DNA from: Alteromonas sp. CI.11.F.A3
GTDB lineage: Bacteria; Pseudomonadota; Gammaproteobacteria; Enterobacterales; Alteromonadaceae
Direction: 5' to 3'
Assembly: GCF_032925565.1 (NCBI RefSeq)
Contig: NZ_CP136708.1
Span: forward strand, 3,472,001 to 3,536,000
Length of the DNA: 64,000 nucleotides
Under the pieces are notes generated by a model. It ran no database searches, was not told where the DNA came from, and saw only the letters and a list, made by a program, of their open reading frames with translations. Both the position numbers and the translations under genes were made by a program. Shown here one piece after another: positions 37,094 to 46,673 of this stretch; position 1 is the first letter of the stretch; every line of letters begins with the position of its first letter.

Positions 37094-37732
37094 TTAGCTA
37101 AAAAGCTTCATGAACCAGCCTTTGCTTAGCTCTTCTTCACAGGTTTTAAGCTGGGTGGCGTAGCGTAGCGATCTTGCTTTCACTTTAGATGCCACTTTCT
37201 TAAGCCAAGGTTTACGGTCGTAACTTCTACGCTTATAGCCCCCCCAGCCTTCGTGGTAATTTAAATATTGGGCATAAGCATCCCACTTTGAAATGCCATT
37301 TACTTTTTGCGATTTATAAATAAACCAACCCATAAAGTCGATGGCATCTTCGAAATCATCGCGATCAGCGCCGCTGTTATCGGTTTCGCGCATATAGTCA
37401 GCCCATGTGGGTGTCTTAGCTTGCGAATAGCCATAGGCGGAACTAACTCTGCCCCAAGGGACTAGGCCGAAAAATACATAATCACGAGGAGGCAATGCAT
37501 CGTGGCGAAAAGAACTTTCTTGATACATCATTGCCATCGGCACATGAATGGGTACCCCCCATTTATCACGTGCGTCGGCTGCTGCATCGTACCAATCATC
37601 TTTTTCAAAGAAGATTTCGCACAAATTACTGCTGTCTTTCGGCGGTGTTGTAGCGCACCCAGCGATAAATAGCGGAAAAAGCACGACCAAACTTGATAAA
37701 AAAATGAACAACGGTTTGAACTTTTGATGCAT
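37094..37732 (-). CDS. Lytic transglycosylase-like lipoprotein (SLT domain)
   Basis: Lipoprotein of 212 residues with a signal peptide ending in a lipobox LFIAGC (Cys near 26). The mature part looks like a small SLT-type muramidase: the likely catalytic Glu is in MMYQESSFRHDA (about 73), followed by SSAYGYSQAKTPTW, the GYSQ-like segment of the fold, and the AYAQYLNYHEGWGGY block. It should cleave peptidoglycan glycan strands from the membrane face. Alone on its strand. Confidence 0.87.
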   Translation of the reverse strand: MHQKFKPLFIFLSSLVVLFPLFIAGCATTPPKDSSNLCEIFFEKDDWYDAAADARDKWGVPIHVPMAMMYQESSFRHDALPPRDYVFFGLVPWGRVSSAYGYSQAKTPTWADYMRETDNSGADRDDFEDAIDFMGWFIYKSQKVNGISKWDAYAQYLNYHEGWGGYKRRSYDRKPWLKKVASKVKARSLRYATQLKTCEEELSKGWFMKLFS

Positions 37733-37784
37733 AGCTTGTCTTAACTTATGTTCTAGTAAAATGTGTGTTTCCCTGGAACCTTCT

Positions 37785-37814
37785 ACGCCTGATTTCTATC
37801 AGGCGTTTTTTTTT
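37785..37814 (+). terminator. Plus-strand terminator at the gshA end
   Basis: Stem ACGCCTGA / TCAGGCGT, loop TTTCTA, then nine T on the plus strand. The stop codon of gshA (minus strand) lies inside the stem. No plus-strand gene upstream is known, so its client is unclear. Confidence 0.7.
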
Positions 37815-39397
37815 GCTAGCGGTTCATTGAAATAATCACGAATGAAACTGTCGAAGTCTTTCGTATCAGCCACTTCCACATCAGCTTGCGCTGCTAAAGA
37901 CGTCTCAGCGGCATCTACAAACATAGCTTCCGTAGTTTGCTGATAATCGAACCCTTTCATCTGCTCTTGATACCATGCGGCTAGCTCTAGGCCGTAAACA
38001 CCGTTATCTTTATCATGTTTTAGCAGTTCCTCTAAAAGAACACCTGAAGGGGTTAACGCAGGGTTTGCAACTTTCTTCGTCTCTGCAGCAACTGCGTCAC
38101 TGTATCGGGTGGTATCATTTGCCAAGTCGAGTATTTTCGCTACTTGTTCAAACTCTTCAAACAATGATGAAGCCCACGCTGTTAGTGTTGTTTCCTGATT
38201 GTCACGAGTAAGCGCTAATTGAGGCTTTCTCCCCTCTAACACTACCCGGTTCATGTTTTCTTTCGCTTCATTTAGCTGAGCTTCGTCTAATTCAGCACTA
38301 GGCTTCAACAAGCACGTCAACAAAAACACATCAAGAAAATCGAATTGCGTTTGGCTAATACCAATGGGCGAAAATGGGTTTACATCTAACGCACGCACTT
38401 CAATGTAGCTGATGCCGCGCTTAACCAGCGCGTCGGTAGGCTTTTCCATAGACTGCGTAGGTTGCTTTGGACGAATTGGCGAGTACAGCTCGTTCTCAAT
38501 CTGTAAAATATTACGACTGAGCTGCTGATAATTACCACCATCGCCAGCAGCAAAGCTACTAAAGCGATTTGATGGCGTATCCATAGCACCACGAAGCAAA
38601 CGAACGTAGTTGTCTAACTGGTTGTAACAAATTTTAAGTGAAGACTGCTCTGCACTGGTATAGCCCAAGTCACTCATTCTCAATGACGTGGCATACGGCA
38701 TGTAATACGTACCCTTGCCTACTTTTTCGAATGGTAATGCATGTTCTTTTCCTTTCAAAAACGAACCACACAATGCAGGTGAGGCACCGTATAAATAAGG
38801 AATTATCCAGCAGTAACGACGGTAATTCCTGATTAAAGAAAAGTAGTCGGCTGAAGTCTGATCTTGGCTATGGTCAGTACCGTTAAGCTCAGCCCAAAGT
38901 TTCCAGAAATCATCAGAAAAAGAAAAGTTAAAATGTACGCCAGCAATCGCCTGCATCATGCTGCCATAGCGGTTTTTTAACCCAATTCGATATACTCGCT
39001 TCATTTTGCCGATATTAGATTCGCCAAAATAAGCAATAGGAATATGCGCTTCATCTTCGATAAAACACGGCATGCTGAGTGGCCAAATTTGCTCATCGCC
39101 AATGTTATCAATGGTGTACTTATGAACATCTTGTAACTGCGTAATAGTTTTAGCGGCGCTACTTTCAGGCGGCGTAATAAACTCTAACAACGACTCTGAA
39201 AAATCTGTGGTTATCGTGTCGTGTGTTAGCGCAGAGCCTAACGCCTTTGGATGAGGCTCTTGCGACAGAGCACCGTTTGGCTTAATGCGTAACGCTTCAC
39301 GCTCAACACCACGCTTTATTTGCGTAAGTGCCGTTAAAAATTCAGGTGATTTAAGCGAAGCCAAACGCTCGTTGAAACACGTTGAGTTTACAGTCAA
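37799..39397 (-). CDS. gshA: Glutamate-cysteine ligase
   Basis: First step of glutathione synthesis: ATP-dependent joining of Glu and Cys. The 532-residue protein is of the proteobacterial GshA class (E. coli 518). Typical segments include STCFNERLASL and LTQIKRGVEREALRI at the start, the FSESLLEFITPP block, GVHFNFSF, SLRMSDLGYTS and IEVRALDVNPF. The frame opens at TTG 39397, with a weak GGA site; no in-frame ATG fits the known N-terminus. A 10-bp hairpin lies 20 nt upstream. Glutathione is used by gloA and grxD in this window. Confidence 0.95.
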   Translation of the reverse strand: MTVNSTCFNERLASLKSPEFLTALTQIKRGVEREALRIKPNGALSQEPHPKALGSALTHDTITTDFSESLLEFITPPESSAAKTITQLQDVHKYTIDNIGDEQIWPLSMPCFIEDEAHIPIAYFGESNIGKMKRVYRIGLKNRYGSMMQAIAGVHFNFSFSDDFWKLWAELNGTDHSQDQTSADYFSLIRNYRRYCWIIPYLYGASPALCGSFLKGKEHALPFEKVGKGTYYMPYATSLRMSDLGYTSAEQSSLKICYNQLDNYVRLLRGAMDTPSNRFSSFAAGDGGNYQQLSRNILQIENELYSPIRPKQPTQSMEKPTDALVKRGISYIEVRALDVNPFSPIGISQTQFDFLDVFLLTCLLKPSAELDEAQLNEAKENMNRVVLEGRKPQLALTRDNQETTLTAWASSLFEEFEQVAKILDLANDTTRYSDAVAAETKKVANPALTPSGVLLEELLKHDKDNGVYGLELAAWYQEQMKGFDYQQTTEAMFVDAAETSLAAQADVEVADTKDFDSFIRDYFNEPLAKKNA

Positions 39398-39416
39398 TGT
39401 TCATATCCATGGATGA

Positions 39417-39443
39417 GTTGTTCCCCTCAAAATGGGGAACAAC
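39417..39443. other. Hairpin in the gshA leader
   Basis: Perfect arms GTTGTTCCCC / GGGGAACAAC with a 7-nt loop, 20 nt before the gshA start and 45 nt after the end of the upstream peptidase gene. No T run follows on the minus strand, so it is not a simple terminator; it may stabilise or control gshA mRNA. Confidence 0.5.
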
Positions 39444-39488
39444 GTATTAAATTCAAGTCAATATTACCAATGACTTGCTATCAGATAC

Positions 39489-42338
39489 TCAGTTTATCTT
39501 TTCTCGACTATTGGTATCTACCGATAATTCGATGATCGGCATATTTAACGACTCTAATTGCTCTAGAATCGCTTCTTTATCGCCAACAACGATAACTTGC
39601 AACGCATCTGTCGACAAATATTGCTTAGCCAGTGCGTTTATCTCGTCTTTGCTGATGCTATTAATTATCTCAATTTGCTCGTTTCGGTACCCTTTTTCAA
39701 GGCCATAACTTTGCAACTGGCGAAGAAAGCGCGCTTTGCTATTGGGGGTTTCAAATTCTAACGCATCACTCAACGTAAATGCATTGCGCATAAATTGAAT
39801 TTCCTCGTCAGTCGCCCCTTTGTCGATGTACTGATTTATTTCTTTAAAAACTTCAGTAATGCCCTGGGCAGTATTCGCCGCCGTTAAATCAGTTCCAACT
39901 TCAAACCAACCTAAGGTTTTACCTCCCATGAACGCACTATTCGCACCATAGGTAATGCCTTTATCTTCTCGCAAATTCAGGTTTATTCGGCTGTTAAAGC
40001 CTCCACCTAAGGGGAAATTCACTAAACGAGATTTAAAGTAATCGCCAGTTGCATCAAAAGGTAGGCTACGTTTAACAATATAAACCACCGACTGCACTGC
40101 ACTGGGGCTATCGACCAAAAACACTTGGTTCTTATCGTAAGTAGGGAAAGCATCATAATCTTCAAAGGTATAAGACTCACCCTTCCAATTCGACATAAAA
40201 TCTAATGCATCTACCACCGCATCAGAACTCATATTACCCACGACTACCGCACTTGCTTTACTCGGTGAATAATACTGATTATAAAACTGCTTCACATCGT
40301 CAAGTGTGATGGACTGAACGGTTTCAATGGTGCCTTCATCAGGAAGGCTTACACGATTATCGGCACCAAACAATACTAAATCTCGCGCACGTCGAGCCAA
40401 ACTTGACGGCGTTTTCGCTTGCTGCTGCAAGCCTTGCAACACCCGCTCTTTCATTCGAATGAAATCACTTTCTGCAAAAGCAGGATTAAAGAACTTCTCT
40501 TTTAGTAATGCCAAAGTTGGCATTAGGTTTTTAGTTAACGTAGACACATATACCTGTGAGTATCGGCCTGCTGCACTAAAGCGAATTGAACTGCCTAATT
40601 TAGCTAACTCGTTCGCTAATTCTTCATTTGTGTAGTTTTGTGTAGATTCATTCATCATTAATGCGGTGAGATACGCAGTACCTGCTTTACCCTCAGCATC
40701 TAGCAACATACCACCATCCATACTGATGGTAAGGGCTACCGTAGGCGTTTCACTCATCGTGACGCCAAGTACATTCACACCATTTGCTAGTTCACGCTCC
40801 CAATAATCCGGCACTGTGACTACAGGAGCCTCACCGGCTTTCGGTTGTACGGTTCTATCGAAACTAGATGGTGAAGACGTATATTCATGATTGTCTGGTT
40901 TTGTTTCGGGCTGCGTTTCAGGCAGTGTTCGAACCGGGCGTTCAAACGTGGGCTCCGCAGCCTGCAGTTGCGGCTGGCCTTTAGGCACAATACTCAACAC
41001 CACACTATTAGCGCCTTTGATATATTTCTTATAGACACGCATCACGTCTTCAGCGGTCACAGAATTGTACCGTGCGATATCTTCAGACACTAAATCTGGA
41101 GTTTGATAAAAAGTTTCATTAGCCGCAAGCGCAGTCACTTTACCGGCTACGCTTTGTAGGCCAAATACGGTAGAGGCTTCTATACTGCCTTTGGTTCGCG
41201 CTAAATCGTCAGGTTTAACACCGCGGGTTTCGAATTCAGCCAGAGTGGCTTCTATTACCTTTTGAAGCTCATCCAGTGACTGCACCTTTGCTGGATTAGC
41301 CAAGGCAATTAATTGAAATTCACAGGCAAGTTCCCGGCATGGGTGTGACACGACAGCTTGGACAGCCATGCCTTCTTTTACTAAATTTTTATAAAATAAA
41401 GACGTTTTGCCGCCGCCTAGAATGTCAGAGAGTACATCTAACGGTGCTTCATCAGGGTGACGTGCATATACCGTAGGGAAAGTGATTTGTAGTAAGGGTA
41501 AGTGTACCTTATCTTCTAACGTCATATAGCGCGTTTCAGATAAGGTTACTGGCTGAGGCTCAGGATCTTTTACCTCAGGCCCCTTTGGAATATCACCGAA
41601 GTATTGGGCTATTAACTTCTTAGTTTTTGCCGCGTCTATGTCACCACCTATGGTTAACACCGCATTGTTAGGCCCATACCAGCGTTTAAAAAAGGCTTTA
41701 AGGTCGTTTACATTAACCCGGTCTAAGTCTTCAACATAACCAATGGTCATCCAAGAATAGGGGTGACCTTCTGGATACATGGCTTCGCCATTTAGCTCGT
41801 GTCTTAGCCCGTAAGGCTGGTTATCTACTCGCTGAGCACGCTCGTTCTTAACCGTTTCACGTTGGTTTTCGAATTTGGTTTGATTTACCGCTTCAAGCAA
41901 ATACCCCATGCGATCTGCTTCAAGCCACAACACTTTTTCAAGCTGGTTGGCAGGCACAGTTTCGTAATAATTGGTTCTGTCGGTATTTGTCGAGCCGTTT
42001 AAACTGCCACCGGCTTCTGTAATCACCTTAAAATGCTGTTCATCTGCTACATGTTTCGAGCCTTGAAACATCATATGCTCAAAAAAGTGTGCAAAACCAG
42101 ACTTACCCACTTCTTCTCGGGCAGAGCCTACGTGGTACGTCACATCCACATGAACGAGGGGATCTGAATGGTCTTCGTGGAGAATAACCGTTAATCCATT
42201 ACTGAGCGTGTACTTTTCGTAGGGGATAGTAACTGCGGAGCTATCGGCGGGGATATCTACGTTTGCCCGTTGGCATCCGTTAAGTACGCTAATAGCAAAA
42301 ACTGCAACAATAAGGCGAAACGCCAAACTTCCTGACAT
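39489..42338 (-). CDS. M16 family zinc peptidase lipoprotein
   Basis: Pitrilysin-type peptidase of 949 residues, made of two homologous halves. A signal peptide with lipobox (VLNGC, Cys near 22) anchors it to a membrane in the periplasm. The first half (about 40-460) carries the inverted zinc motif HFFEH (about 84-88) and the distal Glu in ENQRETVKNER. The second half (about 500-930) lacks the motif, as normal for the inactive partner domain. Substrate peptides unknown. It reads toward gshA on the same strand, but with the leader hairpin between. Confidence 0.94.
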   Translation of the reverse strand: MSGSLAFRLIVAVFAISVLNGCQRANVDIPADSSAVTIPYEKYTLSNGLTVILHEDHSDPLVHVDVTYHVGSAREEVGKSGFAHFFEHMMFQGSKHVADEQHFKVITEAGGSLNGSTNTDRTNYYETVPANQLEKVLWLEADRMGYLLEAVNQTKFENQRETVKNERAQRVDNQPYGLRHELNGEAMYPEGHPYSWMTIGYVEDLDRVNVNDLKAFFKRWYGPNNAVLTIGGDIDAAKTKKLIAQYFGDIPKGPEVKDPEPQPVTLSETRYMTLEDKVHLPLLQITFPTVYARHPDEAPLDVLSDILGGGKTSLFYKNLVKEGMAVQAVVSHPCRELACEFQLIALANPAKVQSLDELQKVIEATLAEFETRGVKPDDLARTKGSIEASTVFGLQSVAGKVTALAANETFYQTPDLVSEDIARYNSVTAEDVMRVYKKYIKGANSVVLSIVPKGQPQLQAAEPTFERPVRTLPETQPETKPDNHEYTSSPSSFDRTVQPKAGEAPVVTVPDYWERELANGVNVLGVTMSETPTVALTISMDGGMLLDAEGKAGTAYLTALMMNESTQNYTNEELANELAKLGSSIRFSAAGRYSQVYVSTLTKNLMPTLALLKEKFFNPAFAESDFIRMKERVLQGLQQQAKTPSSLARRARDLVLFGADNRVSLPDEGTIETVQSITLDDVKQFYNQYYSPSKASAVVVGNMSSDAVVDALDFMSNWKGESYTFEDYDAFPTYDKNQVFLVDSPSAVQSVVYIVKRSLPFDATGDYFKSRLVNFPLGGGFNSRINLNLREDKGITYGANSAFMGGKTLGWFEVGTDLTAANTAQGITEVFKEINQYIDKGATDEEIQFMRNAFTLSDALEFETPNSKARFLRQLQSYGLEKGYRNEQIEIINSISKDEINALAKQYLSTDALQVIVVGDKEAILEQLESLNMPIIELSVDTNSREKIN

Positions 42339-42568
42339 GCTGGATCCTTCTAGGTGGCCTCGCTTTTGTAATACATTTAACTCGCATCACACTAGCGTCT
42401 ATAATAATACAACCGTTGAGACAATGGCCTGGGGCATACGTTTCATCGAAGACTACCAGACTTTTTAACGCTTTACTTGCTCTGACTTGCTATCATTGTA
42501 TTAATTTATAAAATTCTGAAATACACTGACAGTGAACACAGTACAGAAACGTAGTTAAAGGAACTTAT

Positions 42569-43126
42569 ATGGAACAGCCCGCAACAGTCTTAGATTTTGA
42601 ATTTGGCATGTCTCAACTAAGTGGTAATAAAACACTGTTGTTAACCTTATTAAATAAGTTTTCGGATGAATATCGCTCAGCAAACGATGATTTACAGCGA
42701 TTAGTGAAAGAAGGTAATTTCGACGACGCATATTCTTTAATTCACACGCTAAAAGGTGTGGCAGGTAACTTAGGGTTATTTGCGTTGCATCACGCCAGTA
42801 AGCCGGTTGAAGCAAGTGTTAGAAACGACAAATGCCTTCCCGATGACTACGCCAGCTTTTCTGCTCTCGTTGATGAAACCATAGCGGCTGTTGATGCACT
42901 ATCGGCAGCGCCTGAGCCCGCAGCGCCTGAAGCAACTAGCGCCGTGGCGGCACAAGCTCGCGATCAATTTATTGCCGCATTAAAAGCCAGTGAATTCATT
43001 TCCCAGTCAACGCTTGATGAGTGGCTAAGTGTGCTTTCACTTCCTGCTGAAACGAAGCAAGAAATTGAAGAGGCGGTAGACGAACTAGACTACGACGAAG
43101 CCATTAAATTGCTTGAAAAAGCCTAA
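42569..43126 (+). CDS. Hpt-domain phosphotransfer protein
   Basis: Histidine phosphotransfer protein of 185 residues. The Hpt four-helix bundle is at about 10-110, with the phospho-accepting His59 in HTLKGVAGNLG. A linker rich in Ala and Pro and a second small helical part (about 130-185) follow. It should shuttle phosphate between a hybrid kinase and a response regulator, but neither is nearby. AAGGA lies 8 nt before ATG. The next gene starts on the following base. Confidence 0.88.
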   Translation: MEQPATVLDFEFGMSQLSGNKTLLLTLLNKFSDEYRSANDDLQRLVKEGNFDDAYSLIHTLKGVAGNLGLFALHHASKPVEASVRNDKCLPDDYASFSALVDETIAAVDALSAAPEPAAPEATSAVAAQARDQFIAALKASEFISQSTLDEWLSVLSLPAETKQEIEEAVDELDYDEAIKLLEKA

Positions 43127-43960
43127 GTGAACGAAATTCCTATCTTAGTTGACGATAACGATGTGCTTATCGTCAACAAGCCTTCCGGCATCGCCATGCA
43201 TGACAGTGCAAATATTGCGGATACTGCTAAGACAGAAAATGCCAAGAGCACTGGGGCTGGTAAAAATATAAGAACCGGTGAAAGCGCAGACTCCGGCAGT
43301 CTCAGAAACATAGACAGCAACATAGACACCCATACATTAGGTATTGTCAGCCTACTTAGGAAACAAACCGGTTATAGCCAGCTTCATCTTTGTCATCGCT
43401 TAGATACCGGCACGTCCGGCTGTTTGTGTTTAGCCAAAAATGCACAGACAGCAGCACTTATTGGTGATTCCTTTGAGACACGCCAAGTCAGTAAGTACTA
43501 CCTTGCTATTAGTGCCGACAAGCCGAAAAAGAAACAAGGTACTATTGTCGGTGATATGAAAAACCGCCGCGGCGGCCAGTTCATGTTGCTTAAAAGCAAA
43601 GATAACCCTGCAGTCACTCAATTTTTTAGTCAGTCAGCCAAACCTGGCTATCGCGGTTTTATCGTAAAACCGCTTACGGGCAAAACCCATCAAATTCGAG
43701 TCGCCCTTAAAAGTGTTGGCGCAGCCATACTTGGTGACACACTTTATAGTGGCGCACCATCCGATAGATTGCATTTGCACGCCGGCTGGTTAAGCATTCC
43801 CCTACCCTCTCGCACTATTTCAGTGAAAGCTCCCATATTAGAAGGTGATTTATTCACTGACAGTGAAGTGGCGACCTGGTTAGCTGAATTGCCTGAACCA
43901 GATACTTTCAACTGGCCCGAGATCGCCCCTTCTTTACTACAGTTAGTTAGCAAGGCTTGA
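43127..43960 (+). CDS. RluA-family pseudouridine synthase
   Basis: Isomerises uridine in rRNA or tRNA. The 277-residue protein has the motif II HRLDTGTSG (about 88-96, catalytic Asp), KYYLAIS, and the late TGKTHQIRVAL and LHLHAGWLSI segments. GTG 43127 starts right after the Hpt stop. Between residues about 27 and 70 it carries a low-complexity insert rich in Ala, Asn, Ser and Asp that is not part of the RluA fold. There is no S4 domain. The closest type is the short TruC/YqcB-like group; the RNA site is unknown. Confidence 0.88.
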   Translation: MNEIPILVDDNDVLIVNKPSGIAMHDSANIADTAKTENAKSTGAGKNIRTGESADSGSLRNIDSNIDTHTLGIVSLLRKQTGYSQLHLCHRLDTGTSGCLCLAKNAQTAALIGDSFETRQVSKYYLAISADKPKKKQGTIVGDMKNRRGGQFMLLKSKDNPAVTQFFSQSAKPGYRGFIVKPLTGKTHQIRVALKSVGAAILGDTLYSGAPSDRLHLHAGWLSIPLPSRTISVKAPILEGDLFTDSEVATWLAELPEPDTFNWPEIAPSLLQLVSKA

Positions 43961-43968
43961 TGTAAGAA

Positions 43969-45060
43969 ATGAAAGGTGAAAAGGCAAAGCAAGGCGTGCA
44001 GGAAACAGAAAACGTTAAGGCTGAGCAGATCGCGATAAAAAAAAACCACATTGCAGGCAGCGGCGCTATTGGCTCTTTACTCGCAGGAGCTGCCGAAAAA
44101 CAAACCATGCCTTACGCGCTTTACCCAAGAAGCCTTGTATCTCAAGTTGATAAATCTGGTTTTCAGAAACCTAGCCTTAAGCAACATAATAGTGAGCAAC
44201 CAAAAACTGAGACACCCACACCCTATTTCGTAGGAGCTAAAACTGAGACACCCACTCCATACTTTGTAGAATGGATTGATGGTAGCGCATACCCCGTTAC
44301 GCAAATATGCAGTACCAAACCTCACCTTTCTGATAACGACATTCTAGTGCTGCCTTTAAAGGTACACCAACTAAAAGACGCGCTTATTCAATGGTTGCCA
44401 TTTTTAGGGAGTAACACGCCAGTTGTGCTTTTACATAATGGTATGGGTGGGTATGAAATTGCGAAATCGATATTGCCGCCAAGCCAACCATTGCTGCTTG
44501 CTACCACCAGCCATGGGGCGATGAAGCGCACTGCTACTCAGGTGATCTATACCGGCGAGGGCGCCACTCAAGTGGGTATTGCCCCTCATTTGCTTTCGCA
44601 CGAACAATCAGCCATGCCTGAGTGGGCGAAAAGTGTGTGTCACACTTTGCATGCGCTGCTTCCACCAGTGAATTACCAAGCTGATATCATGCAGGCGTTG
44701 TGGGCCAAGCTTGCTATCAATGTGGTGATAAACCCATTAACAGCGCTGAATAATATAACCAATAGTCATATTGCTGGTGAGCAGTTTGCTAATGAACGCA
44801 AAACGCTTTGTGAAGAATTTGCTCAAGTGGCAAATGCATGTGGTCAGTGCTTTGATGCGATTGAAATTGAACAGCAGGTAGTTAAAGTCGCAGAACTTAC
44901 AGGCAATAACTACTCCAGTATGCACCAAGACGTGCTACACCATCGACAAACCGAAATTGAAGCCATTAATGGGTATATTGTCAAAATGGCACAAAAAAAG
45001 GGTATTGAAGTTCCCCTCAACACCCTTCTTACCAAGCAGGTCACTGCGCGTTTACGATAA
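43969..45060 (+). CDS. panE: Ketopantoate reductase family protein with repeat insert
   Basis: Reduces 2-dehydropantoate to pantoate with NADPH in pantothenate synthesis. The 363 residues include a nucleotide site AGSGAIGSLLAG (about 29-40), LHNGMGGYE, the catalytic Lys in LWAKLAINVVINPLTALNN and the YSSMHQDV segment. Compared with the about 300-residue family it has a longer N-terminus and an insert near residues 75-105 that is a tandem repeat of KTETPTPYFVGA. The insert derives from a DNA repeat related to that beside the transposase. Whether the enzyme is still active is not known; the catalytic residues remain. Confidence 0.82.
   Translation: MKGEKAKQGVQETENVKAEQIAIKKNHIAGSGAIGSLLAGAAEKQTMPYALYPRSLVSQVDKSGFQKPSLKQHNSEQPKTETPTPYFVGAKTETPTPYFVEWIDGSAYPVTQICSTKPHLSDNDILVLPLKVHQLKDALIQWLPFLGSNTPVVLLHNGMGGYEIAKSILPPSQPLLLATTSHGAMKRTATQVIYTGEGATQVGIAPHLLSHEQSAMPEWAKSVCHTLHALLPPVNYQADIMQALWAKLAINVVINPLTALNNITNSHIAGEQFANERKTLCEEFAQVANACGQCFDAIEIEQQVVKVAELTGNNYSSMHQDVLHHRQTEIEAINGYIVKMAQKKGIEVPLNTLLTKQVTARLR
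44203..44271. repeat. Tandem repeat inside panE
   Basis: Two copies of a 36-bp unit starting AAAACTGAGACACCCAC (44203 and 44239), 28 of 33 compared positions identical. Read on the other strand the core GTGGGTGTCTCAGTTTTAG matches the sequence beside the transposase (37012-37030) at 17 of 19 positions. The unit is a multiple of three, so the frame is kept. Confidence 0.75.
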
Positions 45061-45091
45061 ACGGCGCGAGCCTGTTATTTGTCTTCCCTAC

Positions 45092-46648
45092 TTATTCCTC
45101 TTCAGCGCCTTTCGACACTTCCGGTTTCATATGCGGGAATAAAATCACGTCTTTAATCGTTGGGCTGTCAGTAAAAAGCATGGCCAAACGGTCAATACCA
45201 ATACCTTCACCTGCCGTAGGCGGTAAACCATACTCTAACGCACGAATGTAATCTTCGTCGTAGTGCATTGCTTCATCATCACCAGCATCTTTCTCTTCAA
45301 CTTGTTTAGAGAAACGCTTAGCTTGATCTTCAGAGTCATTCAACTCGCTGAAGCCGTTTGCTAGCTCACGGCCGCCAACGAAGAATTCAAACCTGTCGGT
45401 AATGAACGGGTTGTCATCGTTACGACGTGCAAGTGGCGATACTTCCCACGGGTATTCAGTAATAAACGTAGGCTGTTCAAGTTTCTCTTCCGCTGTAGCT
45501 TCGAAGATTTCACATAGGTATTTACCAGCGCCCCAAATACCATCAACTTCAGGCTCTTTAATATGCAACTGTTTAGCCATCGCTTTAAGTGCATCAAGGT
45601 TAGCTTCTGGGTCGCGAATAGCGGCTTCATTCGCTTCAGGCCAGTATTTCAAAATGGCGTTGCCCATACTTAAGCGCTCAAACGGCTTGCCAAAGTCGTA
45701 CTGTACTTCTGAAACTACGTTACCGTCGGTATCTTTAGTCGTGTTAGTAATAACACTAGAACCAAGAATATCTTCGGCAAGGGTACGCAACATGTCTTCG
45801 GTTAAGTTCATCAGATCGTTGAAATCAGCATAGGCCTGATAAAATTCCAACATGGTGAACTCTGGATTATGACGCGTAGAAAGCCCTTCGTTACGGAAGT
45901 TTCGGTTAATTTCGAACACACGCTCGAAACCACCTACCACCAAGCGCTTCAAGTAAAGCTCAGGGGCAATTCGCAAATACATATCAATGTCTAATGCATT
46001 GTGATGAGTTACAAACGGTTTAGCCGTCGCACCACCTGGAATCACCTGCAGCATTGGCGTTTCTACTTCAAGAAAGTCACGCTTAGTTAGGTAGTTACGA
46101 ATACCATTTACAATCTTACTTCTGATCATAAAGGTTTTGCGGGTTTGTTCGCTAGTAATAAGGTCAACGTAGCGCTGACGATATTTAGTTTCTTGGTCGC
46201 TTAGGCCATGGAACTTCTCAGGTAGAGGACGCAGTGCTTTCGTTAGCAATGCATACTCTTCCATGTTCACATATAAATCGCCTTTACCCGACTTATGCAG
46301 AACACCAGCAACACCAATAATGTCACCAATATCTAGCGCACCGTACTGTGCTTTAAGCGCTTTTTGCGTATCTTTATCGGCGTATGCTTGAATGCGACCT
46401 GTCATGTCTTGAAGCAACATGAAAGGGCCACGCTTAGCCATAATACGGCCAGCAATGCTGACTTTGTTACCCTGCTCTTGCAAGGTTTCTTTATCTAGTT
46501 CACCGAACTTGCCTTGAAGTTCATCAGCATAGTTTTCACGACGGAAGCTGTTTGGGAAGCCATTTGCACGGCACTGCTCACGAATTGCGCTTAGTTTTGC
46601 TCGGCGCTCAGCAATTAATTTATTTTCGTCGGTTTGTTGGTCAGTCAT
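45092..46648 (-). CDS. lysS: Lysyl-tRNA synthetase, class II
   Basis: Charges tRNA-Lys. The 518-residue enzyme has an N-terminal OB-fold anticodon-binding domain (about 60-170) and the class II catalytic core: motif 1 [10 protein letters not shown], motif 2 [20 protein letters not shown] (about 270-289), motif 3 [20 protein letters not shown]. It follows prfB by 25 nt, the classic prfB-lysS unit. The C-terminus has a short charged tail (EVSKGAEEE). Confidence 0.97.
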   Translation of the reverse strand: MTDQQTDENKLIAERRAKLSAIREQCRANGFPNSFRRENYADELQGKFGELDKETLQEQGNKVSIAGRIMAKRGPFMLLQDMTGRIQAYADKDTQKALKAQYGALDIGDIIGVAGVLHKSGKGDLYVNMEEYALLTKALRPLPEKFHGLSDQETKYRQRYVDLITSEQTRKTFMIRSKIVNGIRNYLTKRDFLEVETPMLQVIPGGATAKPFVTHHNALDIDMYLRIAPELYLKRLVVGGFERVFEINRNFRNEGLSTRHNPEFTMLEFYQAYADFNDLMNLTEDMLRTLAEDILGSSVITNTTKDTDGNVVSEVQYDFGKPFERLSMGNAILKYWPEANEAAIRDPEANLDALKAMAKQLHIKEPEVDGIWGAGKYLCEIFEATAEEKLEQPTFITEYPWEVSPLARRNDDNPFITDRFEFFVGGRELANGFSELNDSEDQAKRFSKQVEEKDAGDDEAMHYDEDYIRALEYGLPPTAGEGIGIDRLAMLFTDSPTIKDVILFPHMKPEVSKGAEEE

Positions 46649-46673
46649 AACCTATTCACTTTCGTTGTTCGGA

